52,499 bases of DNA from contig NZ_LNCU01000096.1 of assembly GCF_001542415.1 (NCBI RefSeq), positions 1 to 52,499 of the forward strand, in the 5' to 3' direction. Shown here in pieces: positions 8,845 to 16,495 of the stretch (position 1 is its first letter; each line of letters opens with the position of its first letter). Source of the stretch: Bradyrhizobium macuxiense. Its GTDB lineage: Bacteria; Pseudomonadota; Alphaproteobacteria; Rhizobiales; Xanthobacteraceae. Both the position numbers and the translations under genes were made by a program. Under the pieces are notes generated by a model. It was not told where the DNA came from. It worked only from the letters and a program-made list of their open reading frames with translations, and made no database searches.

Positions 8845-9672
8845 TCACGCAACATCGGTGGAGAGCGAAACGCTCTTCCAAGCCTCGAATTCGGCCTGCA
8901 GCAGTTTCATTTTTTCCTCGACTAACCGCACGGCATCGCTGCCGAGCAGCAGATGCGCCGGCGGATCAGCCGACATCGCGAGTTTCAGCATCGCCTGCGC
9001 GGCCTTCTTGGGGTCGCCGACCTGCCGGCCGCTCATTTCCATGCGGCGTTTGCGGATCGGCTCGATGATTGGGTCGTAGTCGCTGATCGATCGTCCAGCC
9101 CGGACCATCGATCGTCCGGCCCAGTCGGTGCGGAAGCCGCCTGGCTCGACCGCGGTGACCTTGATGCCGAGGTCTTTGACTTCCTTGCCAAGGGACTCGG
9201 ATATCCCCTCAAGCGCGAACTTGCTGCCATGATAGTAGCTGAGACCCGGCAACGTCATGATCCCGCCCATCGACGTGATGTTGAGGATGTGCCCGGCGCG
9301 TCGCTTGCGCATGAAGGGCAGCACGGCCTGGATCATCGCCACCGCGCCGAAGACATTGACCTCGAACTGCCGTCGCAGATCGTCGATTGATGATTCCTCC
9401 AGGATGCCCTCGTGGCCATAGCCGGCGTTGTTCACCAGAACGTCGATCGGAGCGATCCTGTTCTCAACGTCGGCGATCGCGGGCGCGATGGCCTCGGTGT
9501 TGGTGACATCGAGGATCACCGCGTGCACGCCTTTGCCGAGCGCTTCGAATTTCTGCTTGTCGTTCTCGCTGCGCACGGTGCCGACGACAGTATGACCGTC
9601 ACTCAATGCAGCCTCGGCGAGCGCGCGGCCGAAGCCCGACGAGACGCCTGTAATGAGGAAAGTCTTTGCCAT
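8845..9672 (-). CDS. SDR-family NAD(P)-dependent oxidoreductase
   Basis: Short-chain dehydrogenase/reductase, 275 residues, of the classical type. I use the ATG at 9672 so that the protein begins MAKTFLITGVSSGFGRALAE, placing the cofactor loop TGVSSGFG near residue 8. NNAGYG follows near residue 85. The catalytic residues are Ser in NITSMGG and Tyr/Lys in YYHGSK. The RTDW block is common in 'oxidoreductase' SDRs. It is divergent from a LysR gene 101 bases away, so that regulator probably controls it. The substrate is not predictable. Confidence 0.93.
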   Translation of the reverse strand: MAKTFLITGVSSGFGRALAEAALSDGHTVVGTVRSENDKQKFEALGKGVHAVILDVTNTEAIAPAIADVENRIAPIDVLVNNAGYGHEGILEESSIDDLRRQFEVNVFGAVAMIQAVLPFMRKRRAGHILNITSMGGIMTLPGLSYYHGSKFALEGISESLGKEVKDLGIKVTAVEPGGFRTDWAGRSMVRAGRSISDYDPIIEPIRKRRMEMSGRQVGDPKKAAQAMLKLAMSADPPAHLLLGSDAVRLVEEKMKLLQAEFEAWKSVSLSTDVA

Positions 9673-9724
9673 GGGGGATGTCCTTCCGATCCAGATTGCG
9701 GGCTGAATATAGTCGGCTTGATTC

Positions 9725-9760
9725 ATGCAATAATCGGCATAGAGTGGCATGACCTGATGC
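9725..9760. promoter_or_regulatory. Possible LysR-type operator between SDR and LysR genes
   Basis: ATGC-N8-GCAT (9725-9740) is followed by GCAT-N6-ATGC (9747-9760), so four ATGC/GCAT half-sites lie within 36 bases in the divergent promoter region. This fits a LysR operator loosely; the spacing does not give a textbook T-N11-A core. Confidence 0.3.
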
Positions 9761-9773
9761 AAGAAATCGCACA

Positions 9774-10733
9774 ATGAAGCATGCTGGCCTTTTCGAGTTG
9801 AACGCCGTCGTCGCGATTTCAGCGCATCGCAGTTTCCGCGCGGCCGCGACCGAGCTCGGCATTTCGCCCTCGGCGTTGAGCCATGCCATCGCCGCGCTGG
9901 AAAAGCGGCTCGGCGTACGCCTCATCCATCGGACGACACGCAGCGTCGCGCTGTCGGAAGCGGGAGAGCGTTTCCTCGCCAGGGTCAGTCCCGCGCTGCG
10001 CGAGATTGCCGGCGCGGTGGAGGATGTGAATGCGTTTCGCGATACTCCGGCGGGAACGCTGCGGATCAATCTGAAGGAGCGCGCCGCGCACCATATCCTC
10101 CGCCCTATCGTCGCAAAATATCTGCGGCGCTATCCTGACATGAACGTTGAATTGACCCTCGAGGGACGTCCCATCGATATCGTCGCGGAAGGTTTCGATG
10201 CCGGTATCCGGCTGGCCGAAGCCGTGCCGCAGGACATGGTCGCTATCCCCTGCGGCCCGGATACGCGCTTCATCGTTGTCGGTGCGCCGGCCTATTTCGC
10301 ACGCGCGTCGGTGCCGCGGTCTCCGCTTGATCTGCTCACACATGAATGCATTCGCAGGCGGATGCCGGGCGGCTCGCTCTATCGCTGGGAGTTCGAAAAG
10401 CGCGGCGAGCAGATCGCCGTGGATGTCCCAGGCAGGCTTACCCTCGACAATGACAGTCTGATGGTCGAGGCCGTCCTCGAAGGCTTGGGACTGGCCTTCG
10501 TCAGCGATTTTTGGGTCACGGAGCATCTTGCCGCCGGAACCATGCAGGCGGTGCTTGAAGACTGGACGCCGCCATTCCCTGGCCTGCGTCTCTATTATCC
10601 CGGACACCGACACATGACGGCCGGGCTTCGCGCATTCGTCAACATGTTGCGGGAGGAGACGAAGTTGGCCGCCAGGGGCGACAGGATACCACGGCCGGCC
10701 AAGCGATCGGGAGATCGGCGCAAACGAGCCTGA
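9774..10733 (+). CDS. LysR-family transcriptional regulator
   Basis: DNA-binding regulator of 319 residues. The N-terminal winged helix-turn-helix (about 8-66) reads ISAHRSFRAAATELGISPSA then LSHAIAALEKRLGVRLIHRT, the standard LysR pattern. The effector-binding domain (about 92-295) includes DIVAEGFDAGIRL, typical of the CrgA/DsdC-like group that often controls a divergent reductase. It is transcribed away from the SDR gene, and LysR proteins usually control such a partner as well as themselves. A basic tail of about 20 residues ends the protein. The effector is unknown. Confidence 0.95.
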   Translation: MKHAGLFELNAVVAISAHRSFRAAATELGISPSALSHAIAALEKRLGVRLIHRTTRSVALSEAGERFLARVSPALREIAGAVEDVNAFRDTPAGTLRINLKERAAHHILRPIVAKYLRRYPDMNVELTLEGRPIDIVAEGFDAGIRLAEAVPQDMVAIPCGPDTRFIVVGAPAYFARASVPRSPLDLLTHECIRRRMPGGSLYRWEFEKRGEQIAVDVPGRLTLDNDSLMVEAVLEGLGLAFVSDFWVTEHLAAGTMQAVLEDWTPPFPGLRLYYPGHRHMTAGLRAFVNMLREETKLAARGDRIPRPAKRSGDRRKRA

Positions 10734-10786
10734 ATTCCACCGCGAGGTGAGAGCCGACGGGACCATTTCAGACATGAGGACCAAGA

Positions 10787-11086
10787 ATGACGGTCTACGT
10801 GATCGCACTGGTGAAGTTCACGCAGGAAGAATACTACCGCCGCTATCAATCCCGCTTTGCCGGGGTTTTCAAAGCGTTCAACGGCCGCTTGCTGGCAGCC
10901 GACGAGAGGCCGAAGGTTCTCGACGGCGAGTGGACGCGCGACAAGGTCGTGATCATGGAATTTCCTGACGAAGCTGAAGCGACGCGCTTTCTTGATTCAC
11001 CTGCCTATGCGGAGATCTCCAGGGATCGCATCGCCGGGGCGACGGTGCTGTCGCTGCTCGTGAAGGGGCTGCCATCGCCGCTGTGA
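10787..11086 (+). CDS. DUF1330-family protein
   Basis: Small protein of 99 residues starting MTVYVIALVKF, with the dimeric alpha-beta barrel (ferredoxin-like) fold expected for DUF1330. Family marks seen are YRRYQSRF in the first helix, VIMEFPDEAEATRFLDSP in the middle, and SPAYAEISRDR. The family has no established general reaction. It lies 53 bases after the LysR gene on the same strand with GAGGA before its ATG, so it may share that transcript. Confidence 0.85.
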   Translation: MTVYVIALVKFTQEEYYRRYQSRFAGVFKAFNGRLLAADERPKVLDGEWTRDKVVIMEFPDEAEATRFLDSPAYAEISRDRIAGATVLSLLVKGLPSPL

Positions 11087-11192
11087 GCATGATTGATCGC
11101 ATGAACTGAACAAGCGGTTAGATATTTGCGTTTAAGCGATCGATGCGCGTGGCCTATACGTTTCGCGTCGTTACCTCCAGCGGACCACGCCG

Positions 11193-11750
11193 ATGATCAG
11201 ATCCACCAGCCTGCTTTCCTCCGTCTCCCGGACGGCCGCTGCGCGCAACGGAGGCGTCGATGCCGTATCGTACCGTACGGCCATGCGCTACCACGCCGGC
11301 GCCGTGGCGATCCTGTCCGCGGGTACGTTCGGGGACAGGACCGGGCTTACGGCGACGTCGGTCTGCTCGCTGTCGGATACGCCGCCGCGGCTGATTGCCT
11401 GCGTAAATCGCTCGGCGAGCGCGCATGGGTTGATCCGGCGAACCGCCTCGTTCGGCGTCAATCTGCTGCGGGCGGAGCAGGCCGAGCTTGCCAACGTGTT
11501 CGCCGGCCGGCGCGGCATCGAGCGGGACGATCGCTTCGCGGACGCGGACGGATGGCTGTCGCTGGTCACAGGGGCGCCGATCCTGAAGAGTGCGCTCGCG
11601 AGCCTCGACTGCGAGCTCGTCGACGAGCACGCGCACGACACTCACTCGATCTTCATCGGGGAGGTTCGTGCCGTGCAGCAGTGCGATGGCGTTACGCCGC
11701 TGGTCTATTTCGGCGGGCAGTTCTGCGCGCTCGCGCCGCAGGCTGACTGA
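11193..11750 (+). CDS. Flavin reductase family protein (HpaC/NtaB-like)
   Basis: Probable NAD(P)H:FMN oxidoreductase of 185 residues supplying reduced flavin to a partner monooxygenase. The core starts near residue 30 with YRTAMRYHAGAVAILSAG, followed by GLTATSVCSLSDTPPRLI and FGVNLL, the flavin-reductase domain order. The start at 11193 has only a weak ribosome site and the first 25 residues are not conserved-looking, so a later start is possible. It lies about 3.3 kb from an NtaA-type monooxygenase that needs exactly such a partner, with a LysR gene converging on it. The pairing is inferred from position and family. Confidence 0.87.
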   Translation: MIRSTSLLSSVSRTAAARNGGVDAVSYRTAMRYHAGAVAILSAGTFGDRTGLTATSVCSLSDTPPRLIACVNRSASAHGLIRRTASFGVNLLRAEQAELANVFAGRRGIERDDRFADADGWLSLVTGAPILKSALASLDCELVDEHAHDTHSIFIGEVRAVQQCDGVTPLVYFGGQFCALAPQAD

Positions 11751-11758
11751 CATCAGCC
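11741..11758. terminator. Hairpin across the flavin reductase stop codon
   Basis: GGCTGA (11741-11746) and TCAGCC (11753-11758) form a 6-base stem whose loop includes the TGA stop. It lies between two converging genes. No T-run follows, so termination is only suggested. Confidence 0.3.
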
Positions 11759-11770
11759 CCCGAAAGGGAT

Positions 11771-12670
11771 TCAGGCGCGCGCCTTGAAGACCTTCTGAAC
11801 CGTGGCCGTCAGCGCGGTTGCGGCGGGCGAGAACGATTGTCCCTTCAGCGAGACGATGCAAACCGTGCGTTCCAGCGCAGGGTTGACGATCGGCAAAGCC
11901 TGCATGGCCTTCTTCAGCGGTCGCGGCAGGGCAATCATCGGCAGGATGCCGACGCCGAGCCCGGCTCCGGCCAGCGCGCCCAAGGTGTGGCTGTGCTCGA
12001 CCTCGAATTTGATCTTCATCTGCAGGCCGCGCACGGCGAGTGCGCGCTCCAGCATTGACCGCAGCGCGGCCGATTTCGAGTTGAGCAGGATCGGATAGGC
12101 GGACAACTCAGCGAGATCGACCGCGCTGCGTTTGCGGAACGGAAAGGCGCGCGTCGCGAGCGCATAGATCGGGTCGCGGAACAGCGGCGCGAACTGAAAT
12201 TCGGTCGGGCCTTCCATCTCGGGCCCGATACCGAAATCGGCCTCCCGGCGACGGAGGCAGTCGAGCATGTCTTCTGCCGCAAGCTCCCGCAGGTTGATGT
12301 TGATGCCGGGATAGCTGGCCTGGAAGGCGTACAGCGCCTGCGGCAGCGCGGTCGCCGCGATGGTCGGAACGCAGGCCAGCGACAAGGTGCCGCGCTGGAT
12401 GTCGATCACCTCGCGAATCTCGCGCAAGCCGTTCTCCCACTCGCCGAGCGCGCGCCGCGCATGGGTGAGGAGCTGCAGGCCCTCCGCGGTCAATTCGACG
12501 CGCCGCGTGGTGCGGTGAAACAGCGCGGCGCCGACCTGATCCTCCAGAAGCTTGATCTGCATGCTGACCGCCGACTGCGAGCGGTTGAGCTGCTCGGAGG
12601 CCTGGCGGAAGCTCTTGTTCTCCGCGACGGCGATGAACATGTGCAGCAGCTTGAAATTGATCTGCGACAT
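11771..12670 (-). CDS. LysR-family transcriptional regulator of the CoA-lyase cluster
   Basis: Regulator of 299 residues. I start at the ATG at 12670 (MSQINFKLLHMFIAVAENKS), since the upstream extension to 12763 is unlike LysR. The helix-turn-helix spans roughly residues 4-62, with SFRQASEQLNRSQSAVSMQI and LFHRTTRRVELT. The effector domain starts near residue 92 and includes GVGILPMIALPR. It is divergent from the lyase, CoA-transferase, monooxygenase and transporter genes, the classic layout for a LysR activator responding to a pathway intermediate. A strong palindrome sits in the shared promoter region at 12711-12728. Confidence 0.94.
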   Translation of the reverse strand: MSQINFKLLHMFIAVAENKSFRQASEQLNRSQSAVSMQIKLLEDQVGAALFHRTTRRVELTAEGLQLLTHARRALGEWENGLREIREVIDIQRGTLSLACVPTIAATALPQALYAFQASYPGININLRELAAEDMLDCLRRREADFGIGPEMEGPTEFQFAPLFRDPIYALATRAFPFRKRSAVDLAELSAYPILLNSKSAALRSMLERALAVRGLQMKIKFEVEHSHTLGALAGAGLGVGILPMIALPRPLKKAMQALPIVNPALERTVCIVSLKGQSFSPAATALTATVQKVFKARA

Positions 12671-12695
12671 CGATTGCGGGCTCCCGGGCCGGTGA

Positions 12696-12728
12696 GTTCG
12701 CATTGTTCGAAAGAACTGAATAGTTCTT
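12696..12728. promoter_or_regulatory. Candidate LysR operator for the degradation cluster
   Basis: AAGAACT-GAAT-AGTTCTT (12711-12728) is a perfect 7-base dyad. Together with two further GTTC half-sites just before it, GTTC/GAAC recurs four times in 33 bases. It is the only striking dyad in the 156-base divergent region. Confidence 0.5.
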
Positions 12729-12826
12729 AAGATAATCTCGTTAGAAAGATCAGTGCCGGACATCTAGCATGATTGTGTTGGCCGCGGGAGCCGATCCCGT
12801 GGCGCGATACAGAAAAGTGCCACCTG

Positions 12827-13828
12827 ATGTCCTTCACAATCCCCAAGCCGCGCACGCGCCGGGTCCAGCGCTCCGAGCTCGCGGTGCCCGCAACCTCGAC
12901 GCACTTCTTCGAGCGCGCCGCGCGCGGCCCCGCCGATTTCATCTTCCTCGATCTGGAAGATGCCGTCGCGCCGGCGCGCAAGCCGGAGGCGCGCGAGATC
13001 GCGATCGAGGCACTCAACACGATCGACTGGGGCACCAAGACGCTCGCCGTGCGGATCAACGGTCTCGATACCGAATGGGCGCATCGCGACATCATCGAGA
13101 TCGTCGGCCGCTGTCCACGCCTCGATCTGGTCATGGTGCCCAAGGTCGGGACCGCATTCGACGTCAGGTTCGTCGATGCGCTGCTGACGGGGCTGGAGCG
13201 GGAGCATCCCCGCGCGAGGCCGCTCGGCATCGAGATCCTGATCGAGACCACGCTCGGCCTCTCCAATGTCGAGGACATCGTGCAGGCGTCGGAGCGGCTC
13301 GAGGCCGTCATCTTCGGCGTCGGCGACTATTCGATCGACCTGCGTACCTGCGGCGAGATCATCGGCGCCTCCGACCCGCGCTATGCGGTTCTCACCGATG
13401 CGGACGAGCGCGGCGACCGCCGCATGCACTGGAACGACCAGTGGCATTTCGCGCTGGCGCGGATCGCCAATGCGTGCCGCGCCCATGGCCTGCGCGCGAT
13501 CGATGGTCCTTATGCGAATTTCGGCGATCCGGTCGGCTTCCACGCCAGCGCCGAGCGGGCGGCGGCGCTCGGCTTCGAGGGCAAGTGGGCGATCCATCCG
13601 TCGCAGCTCGATATTGCCAACGAGGTGTTCTCGCCGACGGCGCGCGAGGTGGCGTGGGCGCGCGAGATCATCGCAAAGATCCAGTCCGCGAGCGCCGGCG
13701 GTGACGGCGCCTTCGGGCAGGACGGCGTGCTGATTGATCTCGCGGTGCTGAAGCGGGCGCAGGCGATCATCGACCGCGAGCAGGCTATCGCAGCGGCGGG
13801 CAGGGAAGGAGCGCGCGATGTCGCATGA
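12827..13828 (+). CDS. HpcH/HpaI-family CoA ester lyase (malyl/citramalyl-CoA lyase-like)
   Basis: Predicted to split a beta-hydroxyacyl-CoA, such as malyl- or citramalyl-CoA, into an acyl-CoA and a 2-oxoacid, with Mg2+. The ATG at 12827 gives 333 residues beginning SFTIPKPRTRRVQRSELAVP, as in malyl-CoA lyases. Family residues seen are FLDLEDAVAP (40-49), R76 in AVRING, VPKVG (105-109), E140 in EILIETT and D167 in GVGDYSIDL. GKWAIHPSQLDIANEVF near the C-terminus is a close Mcl-type signature. It overlaps the next CoA-transferase gene by 11 bases, so the two are translationally coupled. The exact acyl group is unknown. Confidence 0.88.
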   Translation: MSFTIPKPRTRRVQRSELAVPATSTHFFERAARGPADFIFLDLEDAVAPARKPEAREIAIEALNTIDWGTKTLAVRINGLDTEWAHRDIIEIVGRCPRLDLVMVPKVGTAFDVRFVDALLTGLEREHPRARPLGIEILIETTLGLSNVEDIVQASERLEAVIFGVGDYSIDLRTCGEIIGASDPRYAVLTDADERGDRRMHWNDQWHFALARIANACRAHGLRAIDGPYANFGDPVGFHASAERAAALGFEGKWAIHPSQLDIANEVFSPTAREVAWAREIIAKIQSASAGGDGAFGQDGVLIDLAVLKRAQAIIDREQAIAAAGREGARDVA

Positions 13829-15017
13829 GCCGCCGCTGGCCGGAATTCGCGTGCTCGACATCGCGACCTTCGTCGCGGCGCCGTTCTGCGGAACGGTGCT
13901 GTCCGATTTCGGCGCCGAGGTGATCAAGATCGAGCAGCCAGGTGTCGGCGACCCGCTGCGGCGGTTCGGGACCCCGAGCGACTGCGGCGACACCTATGTC
14001 TGGCTCAGCGAAGCCCGCAACAAGAAGTCGGTGACGCTCGACCTGCGCAGCGCGCGCGGCGCCGCGCTGTTCCGCGAGCTGGTCCGCCAGTCGGACGTGG
14101 TGCTGGAGAACTTCCGGCCGGGCACGCTGGAGAAATGGGGGCTCGGCTTCGAGGCGTTGAAGGAGATCAATCCGAAGCTCGTGATGCTGCGCGTTAGCGC
14201 CTACGGGCAGGATGGTCCGATGCGCGACAAGCCGGGCTTTGCGCGGATCGCGCACGGCTTCAGCGGGCTCGCCTATCTCGCCGGCGAGGCGGGACGCCAG
14301 CCGGTGATGCCGGGCTCGACCTCGCTCGCCGACTACATTTCGGGCCTCTGGGGTGCGCTGGGCGTGCTGCTGGCGCTGCGCCATGCCGAGGCCACGGGGC
14401 ATGGGCAGGTCGTCGATATCGGGCTCTATGAGTCCGTGTTCCGCCTGCTCGACGAGATGGCGACAGTGTTCGCCAAGACCGGCTTTGTCCGGGAACGCCT
14501 CGGTGCCGATACGGTCAATGTCGTGCCGCATAGCCATTATCAGACCGGCGACGGCAAATGGGTCGCGCTGGCGTGTTCGAGCGACAAGATGTTCGAGCGG
14601 CTGGCGGAGGCGATGCGGTGCCCTGATCTTGCGACCGACCCGCGCTATGCGACCATGGCCGCGCGGCTGGCGCGGCGCGCGGAGGTCAACGGCATCGTTG
14701 CCGACTGGATCGGCGGCATGCCGCTCGACCAGACGCTGGCCGAGTGCGAGCGCTACGACGTGCCGTGCGGGCCGATCTACAGCATCCGCGACATCTTCGA
14801 CGATCCGCAATATCGCGCCCGCGGCAACATCGCCGAGGTGCCCTCGCGCGCCGGCCCCATTGCCGTGCCGAGCGCGATCCCGCGCATGTCCCGCACGCCG
14901 CCGCAGTTCAAGCACGCCGGTGTGTCGCTCGGCGCGCACACCGACGAGGTCCTGACCTCGCTGGCAGGTGCGTCCGCGGCGATGCTGGCTTCGCTCCGCA
15001 AAGACGGGGTCATCTGA
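13818..15017 (+). CDS. Class III CoA-transferase (CaiB/BaiF family)
   Basis: Moves CoA from an acyl-CoA donor to a carboxylic acid; 399 residues, normal family size. The start sequence LAGIRVLDIATFVAAPFC and GAEVIKIEQPGVGD are standard. D172 in SLADYISGLWGALG is the predicted catalytic Asp that forms the acyl anhydride. Its overlap with a malyl-CoA-type lyase suggests the route acid, then acid-CoA by transfer, then cleavage, as in the succinyl-CoA:malate transferase plus malyl-CoA lyase pair. Donor and acceptor cannot be read from sequence. Confidence 0.93.
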   Translation: MSHEPPLAGIRVLDIATFVAAPFCGTVLSDFGAEVIKIEQPGVGDPLRRFGTPSDCGDTYVWLSEARNKKSVTLDLRSARGAALFRELVRQSDVVLENFRPGTLEKWGLGFEALKEINPKLVMLRVSAYGQDGPMRDKPGFARIAHGFSGLAYLAGEAGRQPVMPGSTSLADYISGLWGALGVLLALRHAEATGHGQVVDIGLYESVFRLLDEMATVFAKTGFVRERLGADTVNVVPHSHYQTGDGKWVALACSSDKMFERLAEAMRCPDLATDPRYATMAARLARRAEVNGIVADWIGGMPLDQTLAECERYDVPCGPIYSIRDIFDDPQYRARGNIAEVPSRAGPIAVPSAIPRMSRTPPQFKHAGVSLGAHTDEVLTSLAGASAAMLASLRKDGVI

Positions 15018-15056
15018 CGCGACCCGATCCTCCCATTGCCACGAAAGAACAACGCC

Positions 15057-16430
15057 ATGACCAGGCAGATGAAACTGATCGGCTTCCTGCAGGCCCAGAA
15101 TTGCTCGAACTATCCGGCCTCCTGGCGTCATCCGGACTCGAAGCCGAACTGGTTCTCGCGCGACTATTACGAGCGCATCGGCCGCACGCTGGAGCAGGGC
15201 AAATTCCATCTCGCTTTCTTCGACGACCGGCTCGCGATTCCGGATCGGTTCGGCGATGATTTCAGGGAGACGATCCGCCACGGCGTGCGCGCGGCAAAGC
15301 TCGATCCGGTTTCGGTGGCGCTGACGATGGGGCTGGCCACCGAGCGCCTCGGCATCGGCGTAACCTATTCGACCACCTACTACGAGCCGTTCCACGTCGC
15401 GCGTGTGTTCGCGACGATGGATCTGCTGCTGAACGGCCGCGCGGCGTGGAACGTGGTGACGTCGCTGAACGATTCCGAGGCCGCGAATTTCGGCGCTCAG
15501 GAGCATCTCGGTCACGATCTGCGTTACGATCGGGCTGACGAATTCATGGAAGTCGTGCTCGGGCACTGGAACAGCTGGGAAGATGGTGCCGTGTCTTTCG
15601 ACCGCGAGAGCGGCCTGTTCGCCGACCCGGCGAAGGTGCACCGGCTCGACCACCAGGGACGGTTCTTCCGGTCGCGCGGTCCGTTTACAGTGCCGCGCTC
15701 GCCGCAAGGGCACCCGGTGATCATCCAGGCCGGGCAGAGCGGCCGCGGCAAGACGTTTGCGGCGCGCTGGGGCGAACTCATCTTCGTGATCTACCCCAAT
15801 CTCGACATCGCCAAGAGGCAGTACGCGGACCTCAAGGGGACACTGGCGAAGACGGGCAGGGATGTTAGCATCGCGCCGGCCGTCTATCCCGTCGTCGCCG
15901 AAACCCAGGCCGAAGCCGAGGACAAGGTCGCGGCGATCAACCGGCTCGCCAAGCCGATCGATGCGCTGACCTTGCTGTCCGAAGTGCTCAATTACGATTT
16001 CGCGGCGAAGCCGATGGACGAGCCATTCACGGTTGACGAGTTGCGGTCGATCAGCGGCCTGCAGGCGATCCGCGACCGCGTGGTCAATCTCAGCGGCAAG
16101 CCCAATCCGACCCCGCGCGACTTCGTCCAGTTCAGCGGCCGGGGCACGCTCGCCGAGTTGCCGACCTTCGTCGGTTCGCCGAAGACGGTCGCCGACCAGA
16201 TGGAGGGCTGGTTCACCGAAGGCGGTTGCGACGGCTTTGTGGTCGCCGCGACGCACGTGCCCGGCACCTACGAGGATTTCGTGCGCCTGGTTGTTCCGGA
16301 GCTGCAGCGCCGCGACCTGTTCCGGAGTGAGTACGCGGGCGACACCCTGCGCGAAAATCTCGGCCTGCGGCGGCCGCAGGGCGGGCCGTCACGTGAAGCC
16401 GGGCCGGAGGCGCGCGCCGCCACCGGATAA
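15057..16430 (+). CDS. NtaA/SnaA/DszA-family flavin-dependent monooxygenase
   Basis: Luciferase-like enzyme that uses reduced FMN and O2; family members oxidise nitrilotriacetate, dibenzothiophene sulfone or related compounds. I start at the ATG at 15057, giving 457 residues from MTRQMKLIGFLQAQNCSN. Typical marks are WNVVTSLNDSEAANFG near 130, SPQGHPVIIQAGQSGRGKTF near 220, and FVGSPKTVADQMEGWFTEGG near the C-terminus. It needs a separate flavin reductase, which fits the gene at 11193-11750. It sits 39 bases after the CoA-transferase, so the substrate may be an N- or S-bearing carboxylic acid; that is inference. Confidence 0.92.
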   Translation: MTRQMKLIGFLQAQNCSNYPASWRHPDSKPNWFSRDYYERIGRTLEQGKFHLAFFDDRLAIPDRFGDDFRETIRHGVRAAKLDPVSVALTMGLATERLGIGVTYSTTYYEPFHVARVFATMDLLLNGRAAWNVVTSLNDSEAANFGAQEHLGHDLRYDRADEFMEVVLGHWNSWEDGAVSFDRESGLFADPAKVHRLDHQGRFFRSRGPFTVPRSPQGHPVIIQAGQSGRGKTFAARWGELIFVIYPNLDIAKRQYADLKGTLAKTGRDVSIAPAVYPVVAETQAEAEDKVAAINRLAKPIDALTLLSEVLNYDFAAKPMDEPFTVDELRSISGLQAIRDRVVNLSGKPNPTPRDFVQFSGRGTLAELPTFVGSPKTVADQMEGWFTEGGCDGFVVAATHVPGTYEDFVRLVVPELQRRDLFRSEYAGDTLRENLGLRRPQGGPSREAGPEARAATG

Positions 16431-16495
16431 CATCAGCCGACATACCGGCGGCGCGAACAACGATCAAAACAAAACATCAATAGGGGAGGCTTAAA

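Noticed and set aside
13785..16256. An 823-codon reverse frame across the CoA-transferase and monooxygenase genes
   Set aside because: It spans two well-supported forward genes, is His/Arg-rich and matches no family, so it is a shadow.
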